From the NCBI GenBank assembly GCA_031316255.1, contig JALDQW010000001.1, positions 620,001 to 684,000 on the forward strand: a stretch of 64,000 bases of DNA, read 5' to 3'. The translations under genes were made by a program, and so were the position numbers. Below are positions 1 to 10,934 of the stretch, piece by piece (position 1 is the first letter of the stretch; each line of letters starts with the position of its first letter). The DNA is from Nitrosomonas sp. GTDB lineage: Bacteria > Pseudomonadota > Gammaproteobacteria > Burkholderiales > Nitrosomonadaceae. Under the pieces are notes generated by a model. The model did no database searches and was not told the DNA's origin. It saw only the letters and a program-made list of their open reading frames with translations.

Positions 1-860
1 GGCTCGCAGCAGGGCTGGATAAAAATGGAGCATATCTGGACGCTTTATCAGCGCTGGGCTTCGGGTTTATTGAAATTGGAACGGTAACACCGCGCGCGCA
101 GCCTGGCAATCCTGTACCGCGTATATTTCGGGTTCCGCAAGCCCGTGCACTGATTAACCGCCTGGGTTTTAATAATCATGGCGTCGATCAATTAATTGAA
201 AATATTAAAACTTCAAGCTACCAGGGCATATTAGGTATTAATATTGGAAAAAATTTCGACACACCCATTGAAAATGCGGTTGAAGACTACCGTATTTGTT
301 TGCACAAGGTATACCGTTACGCCAGCTATATCACGATCAACATTTCTTCACCCAATACACAAAACTTGCGGCAGTTACAATCGGCAACGGCGCTGAATGA
401 AATGCTGTCAGAATTAAAGTCCGAGCAACACAGTCTGTCCCAGAAGCACGGCAAATACACCCCCCTGGTGGTTAAAATAGCGCCCGATCTTGACACTTCA
501 CAGGTAGAAACCATTGCCAAGTTACTGATCAAACATCAGGTTGACGGTGTTATCGCAACCAACACCACACTCTCCCGCGACGGAATAACACATCTCGCCA
601 TATCGCACGAAAGCGGCGGCCTGAGCGGCGCACCACTGACACAACGGGCTACAAAAATCATCAATCTCTTGCATCATTTTCTGCAGGACGGTATTCCCAT
701 CATTGGTGTCGGTGGAATTATGTCGGCAAAAGATGCTAAAGACAAAATTGACGCCGGCGCTTGTTTGATACAAATTTACACCGGATTGATTTATCAAGGG
801 CCTAATTTGGTACACAAAATCGCAAACGAAATCTGCAAACACCCCGATTTGACCAAATAA
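1..860 (+). CDS. pyrD: Dihydroorotate dehydrogenase (quinone), class 2, 5'-truncated by the window edge
   Basis: Catalyses the oxidation of dihydroorotate to orotate in pyrimidine synthesis, passing electrons through FMN to membrane quinone. The reading frame is open from base 3 to the stop at 860, so only the N-terminal part (about 50 residues by comparison with the 336-aa E. coli enzyme) is missing. Visible landmarks are the N-terminal GLDKNG segment, [22 protein letters not shown], the NISSPNT loop with the catalytic serine expected for class 2, [21 protein letters not shown] and the FMN-phosphate motif GVGGI. An internal TTG at 300 is not a real start because homology runs through it. The next gene on the same strand is pilJ, 150 bp on, with no functional link. 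Identification is secure. Confidence 0.96.
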   Translation, partial: LAAGLDKNGAYLDALSALGFGFIEIGTVTPRAQPGNPVPRIFRVPQARALINRLGFNNHGVDQLIENIKTSSYQGILGINIGKNFDTPIENAVEDYRICLHKVYRYASYITINISSPNTQNLRQLQSATALNEMLSELKSEQHSLSQKHGKYTPLVVKIAPDLDTSQVETIAKLLIKHQVDGVIATNTTLSRDGITHLAISHESGGLSGAPLTQRATKIINLLHHFLQDGIPIIGVGGIMSAKDAKDKIDAGACLIQIYTGLIYQGPNLVHKIANEICKHPDLTK

Positions 861-885
861 CGAAGAAATCGGCAGGCGAAATCAA

Positions 886-907
886 AAAACTGGTCCGAAT
901 CGGTTTT
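886..907 (+). terminator. Weak hairpin after pyrD
   Basis: A 7-bp stem (AAAACTG with CGGTTTT, one G-T pair) with an 8-base loop lies 26 bp after the pyrD stop. It ends in a short T run. It could act as a weak intrinsic terminator, but the stem is AT-rich and the call is tentative. Confidence 0.3.
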
Positions 908-1010
908 GTAACGCAAAATAAAAGGGCTTTTAGCAAGTTGTTATCTGTTTTCGATTTAAACAGTTACAATTATGTTACGGGTTAATCGTTTTTAGTTTCC
1001 AATACAGATT

Positions 1011-3128
1011 ATGAAAAAACCGGAGAGATCAATGACGGGGTTTTTCTCACAGCTCAAAACTACACGCTTTAAATCGAAAAACAAACGTTCACCCGCTACT
1101 GTACCTGCGGAAAAGAAGTCGTATACAGACTGTTCAGGAAAAAACCTGATTTCCGGCAGTCTGTTTATTATGGCGATGTTGTTACTCATTGGTCTTCTCG
1201 CGTACAGTCTGGATCAAACCCGACAAAATACGGCAAAGCTTGAAATTATCGCGCGCATGCAAACGCATATTCAACGCTTGCCCATAGCACTACAGCTTGC
1301 ATTCTCGGGTCGTGAGATTGCTTTTACCCAGATATATGACAGCCATAAAAAAATCAATCAATATATTGCAATACTTGCGGAAGGTGGCTTATTCCATCAA
1401 CACAATATCTCCCCCATCGATCAAGAATCTTTACGTATACATCTGGATGATCTAATCGACAAATGGCGGTCAGAAGAAAGAAAGATTCAGGTCATTATTG
1501 ATAAACAAGAAACACTGCTCAAACTTGGCCAGGCAGTAAGCGTAATTAATTCGACCACGAACGAATTGCATCAAAGAATTGAACAGTTGGTCGACCGTCT
1601 AACACTCATCGGCAACCAACCGAAAACGCTTGGTGCGATTATCGCCATGCGTACACTGACACAAAATGTTACCCGCAGCGTCAATGTGATTCTTTCAAGC
1701 AAACTGCCTGTATCAGAAATAAACAAACAACTGGCGCATGACCGCAAACAGTTTTCGATAATTTTGCAAGCATTTAGCGAAGGACATGATATTCTGAATC
1801 TCTCCGCAATGAATGATCCAGAAGCCCTGGAAGTTCTGCCACAGATCAAACCGTTGTTTATCACAATTGACAATAATATCCATACGATTCAGACTGAATT
1901 GTCGGCAGTCATGGCGGCCAACGCCGCTGCAAGCGAAATTATCAGATACAGTGAAACTTTTCTCAGCAGTATCTTAGCCCTGGATAAAGCGCTTCAGACA
2001 AATTACATTGAATCGTCTGATTTGTTGGCAAAAATCCTTGTTGGACTACTTATCGGCGTAATATTGACATTGTGTGCATTCATTTATTCACTGCGCCAGA
2101 ATAAAAGCAGTTCGCCACAAATTTATGTAAACAATATGGACGATACACAAAAAGCCATGTTACAGCTGCTCGATGACATGAAAAAAATGGCCGAAGGAGA
2201 TCTCACGACACGGACTGTTGTTACAGAAGACATTACGGGGGCAATCGCAGACGCAGTCAACTTCACCATTGAAGAGTTGCATTCGCTTGTTGAACAAGTG
2301 AACAAGGCCGGTACTTTGGTTGTTAACGCTTCCCGCCAGGCACAGCACGTTTCAAACCGGTTATTATCTGCCGCACAGCAACAATCACTGAAGATAGAAG
2401 AAACAACTGTTGCTGTCCTCGGCATGGCGGAATCCATTAATACCGTCTCAGACACAGCATCCAAGTCTACCGAAGTGGCCAAACAATCGCTTGTCACCGC
2501 CGAGAAAGGCAACAAAGCAGTTCGAGAATCAATTGCCGGCATGGATGAAATCCGCACAAATATCCAAGAAACATCCAAGCGGATTAAACGACTGGGTGAA
2601 AGTTCACAGGAAATTGGCGAAATTATCGCGCTTGTTTCAGATATTACTGAGCAAACCAATATTCTCGCGTTAAATGCAGCACTTCAGGCAACAGCAGCAG
2701 GCGAAGCCGGCCGCGGCTTTAACATGATAGCTCAAGAAGTCCAAAGACTCGCAGAACGTTCGGCAGAATCGAGCAAACATATCAGTCGATTAATCAAGAT
2801 GATGCAAAATGACACCTACGACACCATCGCTGCTATGGAAAGAAGCACACTGGAAGTCATCAAGGGTACCCAGAAATCAAATATTGCCGGCAAAGCACTG
2901 GAAGAAATCGAAGCGGTATCCAGGCATCTTTCCGAACATGTCGCCAACATCTACGCCACCACTCATGCACAAACTCAAGCAGCCAACACGGTCATTGAGA
3001 ACATGGAAGAAATACTGCAAATTACACAACAAACAACTGTTGGAACCCAGGAAACAACGGCATCAATCGAGCAAATTTCCGGATTTGCCTCAGAACTTAA
3101 AGCATCTGTTTCCAATTTTAAAATTTAA
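1011..3128 (+). CDS. pilJ: Type IV pilus methyl-accepting chemotaxis protein PilJ
   Basis: Membrane chemoreceptor of the Pil-Chp system that controls twitching motility and surface sensing. The 705-aa product has a basic N-terminus, a first membrane segment at about residues 45-65 (a run of M, L, I around MAMLLLIGLLAYSL), a long helical periplasmic region and a second membrane segment at about 335-360. A HAMP-like linker and a cytoplasmic signalling coiled coil follow, with the hairpin-tip signature ALNAALQATAAGEAGRGF. The double periplasmic helical repeat and the tip sequence are PilJ-like rather than a generic chemoreceptor. The start at 1011 has no clear ribosome site. An in-frame ATG at 1032 has GGAGAG four bases before it and may be the true start. 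It is followed 33 bp later by the chpA/pilL kinase. The usual pilG, pilH and pilI genes are not upstream; pyrD is. Confidence 0.9.
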   Translation: MKKPERSMTGFFSQLKTTRFKSKNKRSPATVPAEKKSYTDCSGKNLISGSLFIMAMLLLIGLLAYSLDQTRQNTAKLEIIARMQTHIQRLPIALQLAFSGREIAFTQIYDSHKKINQYIAILAEGGLFHQHNISPIDQESLRIHLDDLIDKWRSEERKIQVIIDKQETLLKLGQAVSVINSTTNELHQRIEQLVDRLTLIGNQPKTLGAIIAMRTLTQNVTRSVNVILSSKLPVSEINKQLAHDRKQFSIILQAFSEGHDILNLSAMNDPEALEVLPQIKPLFITIDNNIHTIQTELSAVMAANAAASEIIRYSETFLSSILALDKALQTNYIESSDLLAKILVGLLIGVILTLCAFIYSLRQNKSSSPQIYVNNMDDTQKAMLQLLDDMKKMAEGDLTTRTVVTEDITGAIADAVNFTIEELHSLVEQVNKAGTLVVNASRQAQHVSNRLLSAAQQQSLKIEETTVAVLGMAESINTVSDTASKSTEVAKQSLVTAEKGNKAVRESIAGMDEIRTNIQETSKRIKRLGESSQEIGEIIALVSDITEQTNILALNAALQATAAGEAGRGFNMIAQEVQRLAERSAESSKHISRLIKMMQNDTYDTIAAMERSTLEVIKGTQKSNIAGKALEEIEAVSRHLSEHVANIYATTHAQTQAANTVIENMEEILQITQQTTVGTQETTASIEQISGFASELKASVSNFKI

Positions 3129-3161
3129 TTTACTATTCTAGCGTTTATTCTCAATTGATCT

Positions 3162-6100
3162 ATGAATACTCAAACCAAACTGAACATCGCATCAATCTCA
3201 GGGATCAAGGAAAGCATTCACGAGATTTTTTCTCTAATTGAAGAGAATCTGGACAACTACAGCCAGAATTTAAACGACGAAAAACAACTTGATTCCAGCC
3301 GCGTCTACATTCAGCAATTGAATGGGTTATTCAAGATGCTGGAACTTAACAACATTACAATCATAACCGGGAAAATAGAACAGCTTGTTTCAGCCCTGAT
3401 CGACAAAAAAACAGATCCCACACTGGAAAGTATCGTGGTGCTCAAACAAGCAATCAGCGCCTTACTTTTTTACCTGGATGAACTCTTGGACGGCGTTCAG
3501 GAAAATCCAATGCGTTTATTTCCCATCTATCGAAACCTGAAGCAAGTACTCGGTGAAAAACAAGTATCCGAGTTTGATCTGTTTTATCCCGTTCTGACTC
3601 AAGACCCGCCACTCAAACCCATACTTTCCGGCAAAGACTCCCAACAACTTGAAGCGCTTGCAAATCGAATGCGCGCTGGTTATCAGAGTAATCTGGCCCA
3701 ATGGCTGAAAAACACATCCAGTACGGATAATCTTAAAAAAATGCATGATGCGATCGGCGAAGTTGCACAATTTCCAGGTTCGATTGAACATCGTGCTTTC
3801 TGGTGGATATCAGCCGGTTTCCTGGAAAGTCTTTTATCTCAGAATGCAACTGTTGAACTATCAAACCGTAAATTATGCGGAAAAATTGAACAGGTATTAC
3901 GCCATTTCCAAGAAGGTTCCCAGCAAGACACAATCCTGCTTCAGCGCGAATTACTTTACGCCATAGCAAAAACCCCAACAGAAACCGAGCAGATTACTGC
4001 TATTCGTAAAGCCTATGCGTTGCCAACTTTTGCAGAACTCAATGCATCTGAATTAACAAAACCAACATCACCACAATCCGACCTTCATGAAATGCGCAGC
4101 GCATTGAAACAGGCCAATGAAGACTGGCGGGCTTTTAGTTCGGGCAAACATACTTATCTTGCCGCTTTTATAAACAGTATGGCGCAAGTGCGCAACCACT
4201 CAACACACGTCGAAAACGCACCCCTGCGGCAACTCGCTGAAACGATTGAAGATGTCGCCAAATCTTTGCATGCCCATTCTCAGGAAATCAATGACCGCGC
4301 ATTGATGGAAATCACCACTGCACTGTTACAACTGGAAAATATCATCGAGAATCTCAATCGACCACAAAATAATCTTTCAGAACAGGTTGAGGCGGCATCC
4401 ACGAGATTGAAAGCGACTGCTGAAACTGACGAAAAACCAGTTGAACAACAATCCGCGTCCCGGCTCGATGAAATCGAAAATCCGGCGCAGAACAAGAAAC
4501 TTCAAACGCAGGCAGTCCAGGAAATCATTAACAATCTAAGGGAAATAGAAAAAATCCTGGAAGATTTTTTTGAGACGCCGGCCGAACGCACTGCACTATC
4601 CGCATTACCCCTCTTATTCACGCAAACTTCCGGCGCACTCGCCATGCTGGATCTTCAGCGCGCCAAATACTTACTGAACCTCTGTTACACGCTGATAGAA
4701 AAATTTCCTGCCCCCGATTACGCACTCAATCAGAATGAACAAAATCTGCTTGTCGATGGAATAAGCAGTCTGAGTTTTTTCCTGGAAGCTTTCAAAAACG
4801 ATCAAGCAGCGAATACTAAAGTCATCGAATCGGCGATTACTGTTTTTGAGAATGCCTCCAAACAGAAACCCAAATCTTCATCAACTCATGACACGTTAGC
4901 CATTGATTCAGATTTTGAAGAAACAAGCATTACAGAAACTGAACTTATCGCCGAAGTTGAACCAGAACGCAGAACCAGAACCGATTCTGGTGTAGACCCG
5001 GAATTACTGAGCATCTTTCTGGAAGAAGCGGAAGAAATTCTAGCCGAAGTTGCTGAATGTATACAAAAGTGTCAATCGGACGACTCAGACATGAAATCGC
5101 TGACAACTATCCGGCGAGGATTTCATACACTGAAAGGAAGTGGCCGCATGGTCAAGCTGGAGTTTCTCAGTGATGCCGCCTGGACTATGGAAAAAACGCT
5201 GAATCACTGGCTGAATGATAAAAAACGGGTATCCAGCGAACTGATTCAGTTGATGAAATATGCACATCATGTGTTTACCGAATGGTGCGGTAACCTTAAA
5301 GCATCAGGTGAAACAGAAATTCAATTGGAAGAAATGCTCGATCTCATCGATCACTTAAGCGTTGATGCAATCGAAGAAGGAAAAAGCTCAACACTTGAGT
5401 CTGTCGCGGTAGAATCGAGATCGGACGCGAGCCGCCCTCCGGAAACATCCATCTCTATAGGTGGCATCGCTATACCGGTCGAACTCTATAACATCTTTGT
5501 TACTGAATCAAAACAACATTTAGCCACACTTGAGAACGAACTGAAAACACTGCTGGCTGCTCATCCAGCGAGAATAACACAACCGCTCACTCTCGCAACG
5601 CATACCCTGGCAAGCACTTCTCGTGCCTTGAAACTCGATTTCATCGCCGACCCAAGCAGCATGCTTGAGGAATGGTTAACCCAATTAAGAGAAAAGAACA
5701 TAAATCTAAAAGAATCTGACACCCATTTAATACAAAATTGTATTCAGCATATCGGCGAAATGTTGCACAAAGTATATCAACAACAATTTCCGGAAGAAAC
5801 CGATTTGCAGCTCGTTCAATTTCTATCTCACGAAATAACAAAACACCAGGCAGAGGATAGGAAATTGACAACAATCGCCACGCATTCTGAACCGATCAAC
5901 TTAACCGAGTACAGACTTAAAAAAGCACCCGCTTTTACAGCATTAGAAACATCGCCAGTAAAAACGCAAGAAAAATTTACTGGCGATAAGCTGGACAATA
6001 TCAGTTACGAATTGCTTCAGGCTTTCTTTGAAGAAGCAAAAGATACCATTCCACAAATCAGCGCAAAATTACGCGCCTGGCGCATACTTCCACAAAATGA

Positions 6101-8315
6101 AGATGTCCGCATCAGCCTGCTCCGATTGCTTCATACCCTGAAAGGCAGTGCGAACATGATCGGCGCACAGCAACTTGGTGAATTGATTCATGCGATGGAA
6201 GAAGACGTTGATCAAGCGTTCAATAATCCTGTGGTTTCACTTTCTTCGATTGAAACGGTCGAATATAAATTCGACCAATTGTGCGAACGAATTGAACAAT
6301 TGCAGACACAGAACATTATTGAGAAAGCCGAAGAGATTACAGATTTTGATGACATCTCGGAACTAACAGAACCAACAATTACCGATAGAACGCCCTCAGT
6401 AACGAGCGGATCACCAAATTTACCTGAACCTGCTATTGAAACGACTCTGGAACAGACTGCTCCAACCGAAATAAGAATAGAAGAGCCCCATCACTCTGGT
6501 AATTTCTTACGTATCAACGCCGACCACATTGATCGTCTTGTCAATGAATCCGGAGAAGTCAGCATTATCCGCACCAAAATTGAAACACAACTTAACAATT
6601 TCAAACAATCGCTTCAGGATTTGACCGAAAGTGTCGATCGCCTGCATGGACAATTGCGTGAAATCGAAATCCAGGCTGAAACACAAATGCAATCTCAAAT
6701 TGCCTCACAACAAAATAGTGAACAATCTTTCGATCCTCTTGAACTTGATCGTTTTACACGCTTTCAGGAGTTGACGCGTCTCATGGCAGAAAGTGTAGAT
6801 GATGTCATCACTGTACAAAAAAACCTCAACGCTACACATAGTGCTGCGGCAGAAGCAGTGGCGCAGCAAGCCACCATCAACCATCAGCTACAACAAGAAT
6901 TGATACGAATTCGTACGGTTCCATTCGGAAGTATTTCAGAACGCTACTATCGTGTTATCAGAAAAACAGCCAATGAACTCGGTAAAAAAATTAATCTGAC
7001 AATTCGAGGAGAAGATACTGAAATAGATCGTAGTGTTTTGGAGAAAATTAGCGCTTCTCTTGAGCATATCCTGCGCAATGCAGTTGCCCATGGCATTGAA
7101 AAACCCGATCAGCGCACCCGGTCCGGAAAACCGGAAACCGGGCAAATTCAAATGGATCTTTACCAAAAGGGTAACGAGGTCGCGATAACCATTCGTGATG
7201 ATGGATGCGGACTTGATCTCGAAAACATACGTCAAGAAGCAACAAAAATGAATCTGATCCGCGAAAATGAGAGTCTGAGTGACGACCAAATTGCGGCATT
7301 GATTTTTTCTCCAGGCCTGACCACACAAGACCATGCTACGGGCACTTCTGGTCGCGGAATCGGTATGGATATTGTTCAAAACGACATTTCTGGATTAGGC
7401 GGCCATGTCGCAGTCAGCTCGAAGAGAAATCAGGAAACCGTTTTCCACATCCAATTGCCATTGACGCTTGCAGTTACACAGTCATTTCTTATATCTTCAG
7501 GAAATCAGGTTTTTGCAATACCTACGCCGATTGTCAGACATGCACAGGAGCTGGATCCCGAAGCGCTGCAAGCAGCATATAAGGACCGGGAGATTATTTA
7601 TGATGAAAATACATATCCGCTAACATATTTACCTTTTATTCTCGGAAAATTGAATCAACACCCTGAAACAAAAAGGCACAATCACATATTACTGTTACAT
7701 AAAGGCGATATGCGACTGGCAATTCATGTTGATGAGCTCATTGGAAACCGTGAAGTCATTGTAAAAAATACCGGTCCACAGATCATGCATGCGCCAGGAA
7801 TAGAAGGCGCGACTGTGAACGGAGAAGGCACACCAGTACTCATTTTAAATCCGCTTAAACTACTGCATCGTGAAGACGTGCAGCGGATTCTAATAACACC
7901 AGTTTCTGATATTATTACCCAAACGGCTCAGAAAGATGAGTCCAAAGCAACTATTCTTATCGTCGATGACTCACTGACCGTACGCAAAGTCACCAGTCGA
8001 TTACTGGACCGGGAAGGTTATAAAATATTAACCGCCAAACAAGGGCTTGAAGCCATGGACATCATCGCTGAAATAAAACCGGATATCATTTTGGCTGATC
8101 TTGAGATGCCTAAGATGAATGGCTTTGAGTTGATTCAAAAGATTCGCAGCAATCCTGATACTGCAGATATACCAATCATTGTTATTACTTCACGCACAGC
8201 AGAAAAACACCGTAAGATGGCTACTGAATTTGGTGCCAATGAATTTCTTGGCAAGCCCTATAAAGAGGAGGATCTTTTGTCCCTTATTGTGCATTATGCA
8301 CAACAAAAACAGTAG
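3162..8315 (+). CDS. chpA: Hybrid chemotaxis histidine kinase/response regulator of type IV pili (ChpA/PilL)
   Basis: A 1717-aa CheA-like kinase that receives signals from PilJ and phosphorylates pilus response regulators. Domains in order: a long N-terminal helical region with FimL/ChpA-like repeats, then an Hpt domain with HTLKGSGRM near residue 655. A degenerate Hpt follows near 814 (HTLASTSRAL, with the histidine but not the glycines), then a second intact Hpt with HTLKGSANM near 991. After these come the dimerisation helices, a CheA-type ATPase (HILRNAVAHGIE near 1300, then DDGCGLD and GRGIGMDIV), a CheW-like domain around 1430-1580 and a C-terminal receiver domain (VDDSLTVRK and phospho-acceptor Asp in ADLEMPKMNG near 1646). 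It has fewer Hpt modules than the roughly 2500-aa Pseudomonas ChpA, closer to PilL of other bacteria. It probably shares a transcript with pilJ. No separate pilG or pilH genes follow; convergent mutL ends 6 bp away. Confidence 0.92.
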   Translation: MNTQTKLNIASISGIKESIHEIFSLIEENLDNYSQNLNDEKQLDSSRVYIQQLNGLFKMLELNNITIITGKIEQLVSALIDKKTDPTLESIVVLKQAISALLFYLDELLDGVQENPMRLFPIYRNLKQVLGEKQVSEFDLFYPVLTQDPPLKPILSGKDSQQLEALANRMRAGYQSNLAQWLKNTSSTDNLKKMHDAIGEVAQFPGSIEHRAFWWISAGFLESLLSQNATVELSNRKLCGKIEQVLRHFQEGSQQDTILLQRELLYAIAKTPTETEQITAIRKAYALPTFAELNASELTKPTSPQSDLHEMRSALKQANEDWRAFSSGKHTYLAAFINSMAQVRNHSTHVENAPLRQLAETIEDVAKSLHAHSQEINDRALMEITTALLQLENIIENLNRPQNNLSEQVEAASTRLKATAETDEKPVEQQSASRLDEIENPAQNKKLQTQAVQEIINNLREIEKILEDFFETPAERTALSALPLLFTQTSGALAMLDLQRAKYLLNLCYTLIEKFPAPDYALNQNEQNLLVDGISSLSFFLEAFKNDQAANTKVIESAITVFENASKQKPKSSSTHDTLAIDSDFEETSITETELIAEVEPERRTRTDSGVDPELLSIFLEEAEEILAEVAECIQKCQSDDSDMKSLTTIRRGFHTLKGSGRMVKLEFLSDAAWTMEKTLNHWLNDKKRVSSELIQLMKYAHHVFTEWCGNLKASGETEIQLEEMLDLIDHLSVDAIEEGKSSTLESVAVESRSDASRPPETSISIGGIAIPVELYNIFVTESKQHLATLENELKTLLAAHPARITQPLTLATHTLASTSRALKLDFIADPSSMLEEWLTQLREKNINLKESDTHLIQNCIQHIGEMLHKVYQQQFPEETDLQLVQFLSHEITKHQAEDRKLTTIATHSEPINLTEYRLKKAPAFTALETSPVKTQEKFTGDKLDNISYELLQAFFEEAKDTIPQISAKLRAWRILPQNEDVRISLLRLLHTLKGSANMIGAQQLGELIHAMEEDVDQAFNNPVVSLSSIETVEYKFDQLCERIEQLQTQNIIEKAEEITDFDDISELTEPTITDRTPSVTSGSPNLPEPAIETTLEQTAPTEIRIEEPHHSGNFLRINADHIDRLVNESGEVSIIRTKIETQLNNFKQSLQDLTESVDRLHGQLREIEIQAETQMQSQIASQQNSEQSFDPLELDRFTRFQELTRLMAESVDDVITVQKNLNATHSAAAEAVAQQATINHQLQQELIRIRTVPFGSISERYYRVIRKTANELGKKINLTIRGEDTEIDRSVLEKISASLEHILRNAVAHGIEKPDQRTRSGKPETGQIQMDLYQKGNEVAITIRDDGCGLDLENIRQEATKMNLIRENESLSDDQIAALIFSPGLTTQDHATGTSGRGIGMDIVQNDISGLGGHVAVSSKRNQETVFHIQLPLTLAVTQSFLISSGNQVFAIPTPIVRHAQELDPEALQAAYKDREIIYDENTYPLTYLPFILGKLNQHPETKRHNHILLLHKGDMRLAIHVDELIGNREVIVKNTGPQIMHAPGIEGATVNGEGTPVLILNPLKLLHREDVQRILITPVSDIITQTAQKDESKATILIVDDSLTVRKVTSRLLDREGYKILTAKQGLEAMDIIAEIKPDIILADLEMPKMNGFELIQKIRSNPDTADIPIIVITSRTAEKHRKMATEFGANEFLGKPYKEEDLLSLIVHYAQQKQ

Positions 8316-8321
8316 TCATAC

Positions 8322-10130
8322 TCACTTCCCGCGCATAAACATTTTATCCAGGTTTGCCATACTCATTTCAAACCATGTCGGCCTGCCGTGATTACACTGG
8401 TCAGCACGTTCAGTTACCTCCATTTCGCGCAGCAATGCATTCATTTCGGAGATTGTTAAATTTCTGTTAGCACGAACCGCACCATGACAAGCCATTGTTG
8501 CCAGTATTTCATTACGTTTAGCAGTCAGAACCTGACTGTCACCATACTCGCGAATTTCACGTAACACGTCTTGAGTTAATTTGACGAGATCAGTCTGTTG
8601 TAAAATGGCCGGTACAGCACGAACTGCTAATGTCGTGGGAGAAAGAACAGCGAGCTCAAATCCGATTTCCTCAAATAATCCCAGATTCTCTTCAACAAAA
8701 ACAATATCCGCACGATCTGCGTGGAATGTGACAGGAATTAGAAGTGATTGTATTACCCATGTACAACTATCCATAGCAGTTTTCAATTTTTCATACATAA
8801 TACGTTCATGCGCGGCATGCATGTCAACAATAATTAAGCCATTATTATTTTGCGCCAATATATAAACACCATGCAATTGCCCCAAAGCATAGCCTAGCGG
8901 CGGAAAATCCTTTTTTTCTTCAATCTTTGAAGAAGAAGCCCCCTGTGGTTCACTATGATTCAGGTTCGCTTTCGTTTCAGTATCTACTTCAGGTGCATTT
9001 AAATTATCCTCACCAGTACCAAATAGAGATTGATAAAATCCTGCGGTTTGCGCGATTTTCTCTGTTTTTACTGAATGTTGTTTAGGATAATGCGGTATAG
9101 ATTTAGAAATTATAGTATCCGTCAAGCCGGCTTGTATATCATTAGAAGGCTTTGCCAATGACTTGTTAACGGCATGAAAAATGAATTGATGCAGCGCGCG
9201 TGGATCTCTGAATCTGATCTCTGTTTTGGTCGGATGAACGTTGACATCAATTTCTGAAGGATCCATCTCCAAGAACAAGACAAAACTGGAGAAACGATCC
9301 AAATGCAAAACATCACGGTAAGCTTCCCGTATTGCATGCGATATCAGTTTATCACGCACAAATCGATTATTAACAAAAAAAAATTGCATATCACGAGATG
9401 CTCTTGAATATGCTGGCAAAGCAACGACACCATGCAACCGTATGTCGGCTGCCTGCGCATTAATGGATGAAACCGACTGCAAGAACGCTTCACCCAGTAT
9501 AGATTCTATTCGCTGCAATACATCTCCAGTACGATAATGATAACGCAGCTTATCATTATGCCTCAGTACAAATTCAATACCAGGTTGAACCAAAGCCATC
9601 CGCTTAAATACATCTTCACAATGGGTATATTCAGTGGTTTCAGTTTTCAAGAATTTCCGCCTTGCAGGAATATTTGAATACAACTCATACGCTTCTACAA
9701 CCGTTCCTTGGGATAAAGAAGCAGGCTGTGGTTCCGTCATTGAGTTTCCTTTGACCTGCACCTGCCACGCATGACTTTGATTGGCGAGACAACTGGTTAA
9801 TGTTAGTGTTGAAATGGCTGAAATACTGGCAAGCGCCTCGCCTCTAAACCCTAAGCTTGTTATTTTTTGCAAATCTTCCAGCGAACTGATTTTGCTCGTA
9901 CTATGACGCGTTAAAGCAAGTACCAATTCATCTTTAGCGATTCCCACGCCATTATCAGCAATGCGCATTTGTTTGATACCACCTTGCACAAGCTGCACAT
10001 TGATTTTAGTTGCGTCGGCATCAATACTGTTTTCAATAATTTCCTTAAGCGCTGAAGCTGGGCGTTCAACAACCTCCCCGGCCGCTATCTGATTAATCAA
10101 TAATTCTGGTAAAGGCTTAATTGGCACCAT
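8322..10130 (-). CDS. mutL: DNA mismatch repair protein MutL
   Basis: Mismatch repair ATPase that links MutS recognition to strand incision. The N-terminal GHKL ATPase shows ENSIDADAT, DNGVGI, TSKI and GFRGEALASI. The C-terminal dimerisation domain carries DMHAAHERIMYE near residues 435-446, which fits the DQHA-x2-E-x4-E endonuclease metal site. It also has ACHGAVRANR and CNHGRPTW, so this should be the nicking MutL of bacteria that lack MutH. I place the start at the ATG at 10130 (MVPIKPLPE), because the family begins just before the LINQIAAGEVVERP block. An upstream in-frame TTG at 10142 would add only four residues. Its 3' end faces chpA with a 6-bp gap, and rpiA is divergent 80 bp away. 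Confidence 0.97.
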   Translation of the reverse strand: MVPIKPLPELLINQIAAGEVVERPASALKEIIENSIDADATKINVQLVQGGIKQMRIADNGVGIAKDELVLALTRHSTSKISSLEDLQKITSLGFRGEALASISAISTLTLTSCLANQSHAWQVQVKGNSMTEPQPASLSQGTVVEAYELYSNIPARRKFLKTETTEYTHCEDVFKRMALVQPGIEFVLRHNDKLRYHYRTGDVLQRIESILGEAFLQSVSSINAQAADIRLHGVVALPAYSRASRDMQFFFVNNRFVRDKLISHAIREAYRDVLHLDRFSSFVLFLEMDPSEIDVNVHPTKTEIRFRDPRALHQFIFHAVNKSLAKPSNDIQAGLTDTIISKSIPHYPKQHSVKTEKIAQTAGFYQSLFGTGEDNLNAPEVDTETKANLNHSEPQGASSSKIEEKKDFPPLGYALGQLHGVYILAQNNNGLIIVDMHAAHERIMYEKLKTAMDSCTWVIQSLLIPVTFHADRADIVFVEENLGLFEEIGFELAVLSPTTLAVRAVPAILQQTDLVKLTQDVLREIREYGDSQVLTAKRNEILATMACHGAVRANRNLTISEMNALLREMEVTERADQCNHGRPTWFEMSMANLDKMFMRGK

Positions 10131-10209
10131 AAAATTGTACAATTACGAAACATAAACATTATAATGAACAATACATATTATTTTAATTTTAGTTGATCAA
10201 AATAAACAA

Positions 10210-10869
10210 ATGATACAGGATGAACAAAAGAGAGCCGTTGCAATAGCTGCCATTGAGCATGTGCCAGTTGGTTGTATTGTTGGCGTAGGCACAGGCTCGA
10301 CAGCAAACTATTTTATTGATGAATTGGCCAAAATCAAACATAAAATTGATGGCGCCGTAGCAAGTTCCGATGCCACGGCCAAACGACTTGAGTCACATGG
10401 AATAGAAGTCATTGATCTGAACAATGTCGATGACCTACCGGTTTATATCGATGGCGCCGATGAAATAACTGAACATTTACATATGACCAAAGGCGGCGGC
10501 GGCGCACTAACCCGCGAAAAAATTGTTGCGGCAGTTGCCAGGAAATTTATCTGTATTACAGATCAAACAAAGCTCGTTAATATTCTTGGTAATTTCCCAT
10601 TACCTATTGAAGTCATCCCAATGGCACGTAGCTATGTAGCCCGCGAAATCACCTTACTAGGCGGTCAACCAGCATTACGGCAGGGATTCATCACTGACAA
10701 TGGCAATGTCATCCTCGATGTGCATGGCTTGCAAATTCTAAATCCTGTCGAATTGGAAACAACGCTAAACCAAATTACCGGCATTGTAACCAACGGTCTT
10801 TTTGCCCGACGCGCCGCAGATGTTTTATTATTAGGTGTCGACTTAGGTGTAAAAACAATCACACACTAA
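10210..10869 (+). CDS. rpiA: Ribose-5-phosphate isomerase A
   Basis: Interconverts ribose-5-phosphate and ribulose-5-phosphate in the pentose phosphate and Calvin cycles. The 219-aa protein has the usual family length. Motifs are [13 protein letters not shown] (phosphate loop), [18 protein letters not shown] with the catalytic Asp, and [13 protein letters not shown] with the catalytic Lys. It is divergent from mutL and 65 bp upstream of phoU, with no sign that the two genes are coupled. Confidence 0.97.
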   Translation: MIQDEQKRAVAIAAIEHVPVGCIVGVGTGSTANYFIDELAKIKHKIDGAVASSDATAKRLESHGIEVIDLNNVDDLPVYIDGADEITEHLHMTKGGGGALTREKIVAAVARKFICITDQTKLVNILGNFPLPIEVIPMARSYVAREITLLGGQPALRQGFITDNGNVILDVHGLQILNPVELETTLNQITGIVTNGLFARRAADVLLLGVDLGVKTITH

Positions 10870-10934
10870 TTTGTTTTTTTATTTTACGAACCACGCTTTA
10901 TTTTATTTAGCATCCAAAAAAACAAAGGGATACC

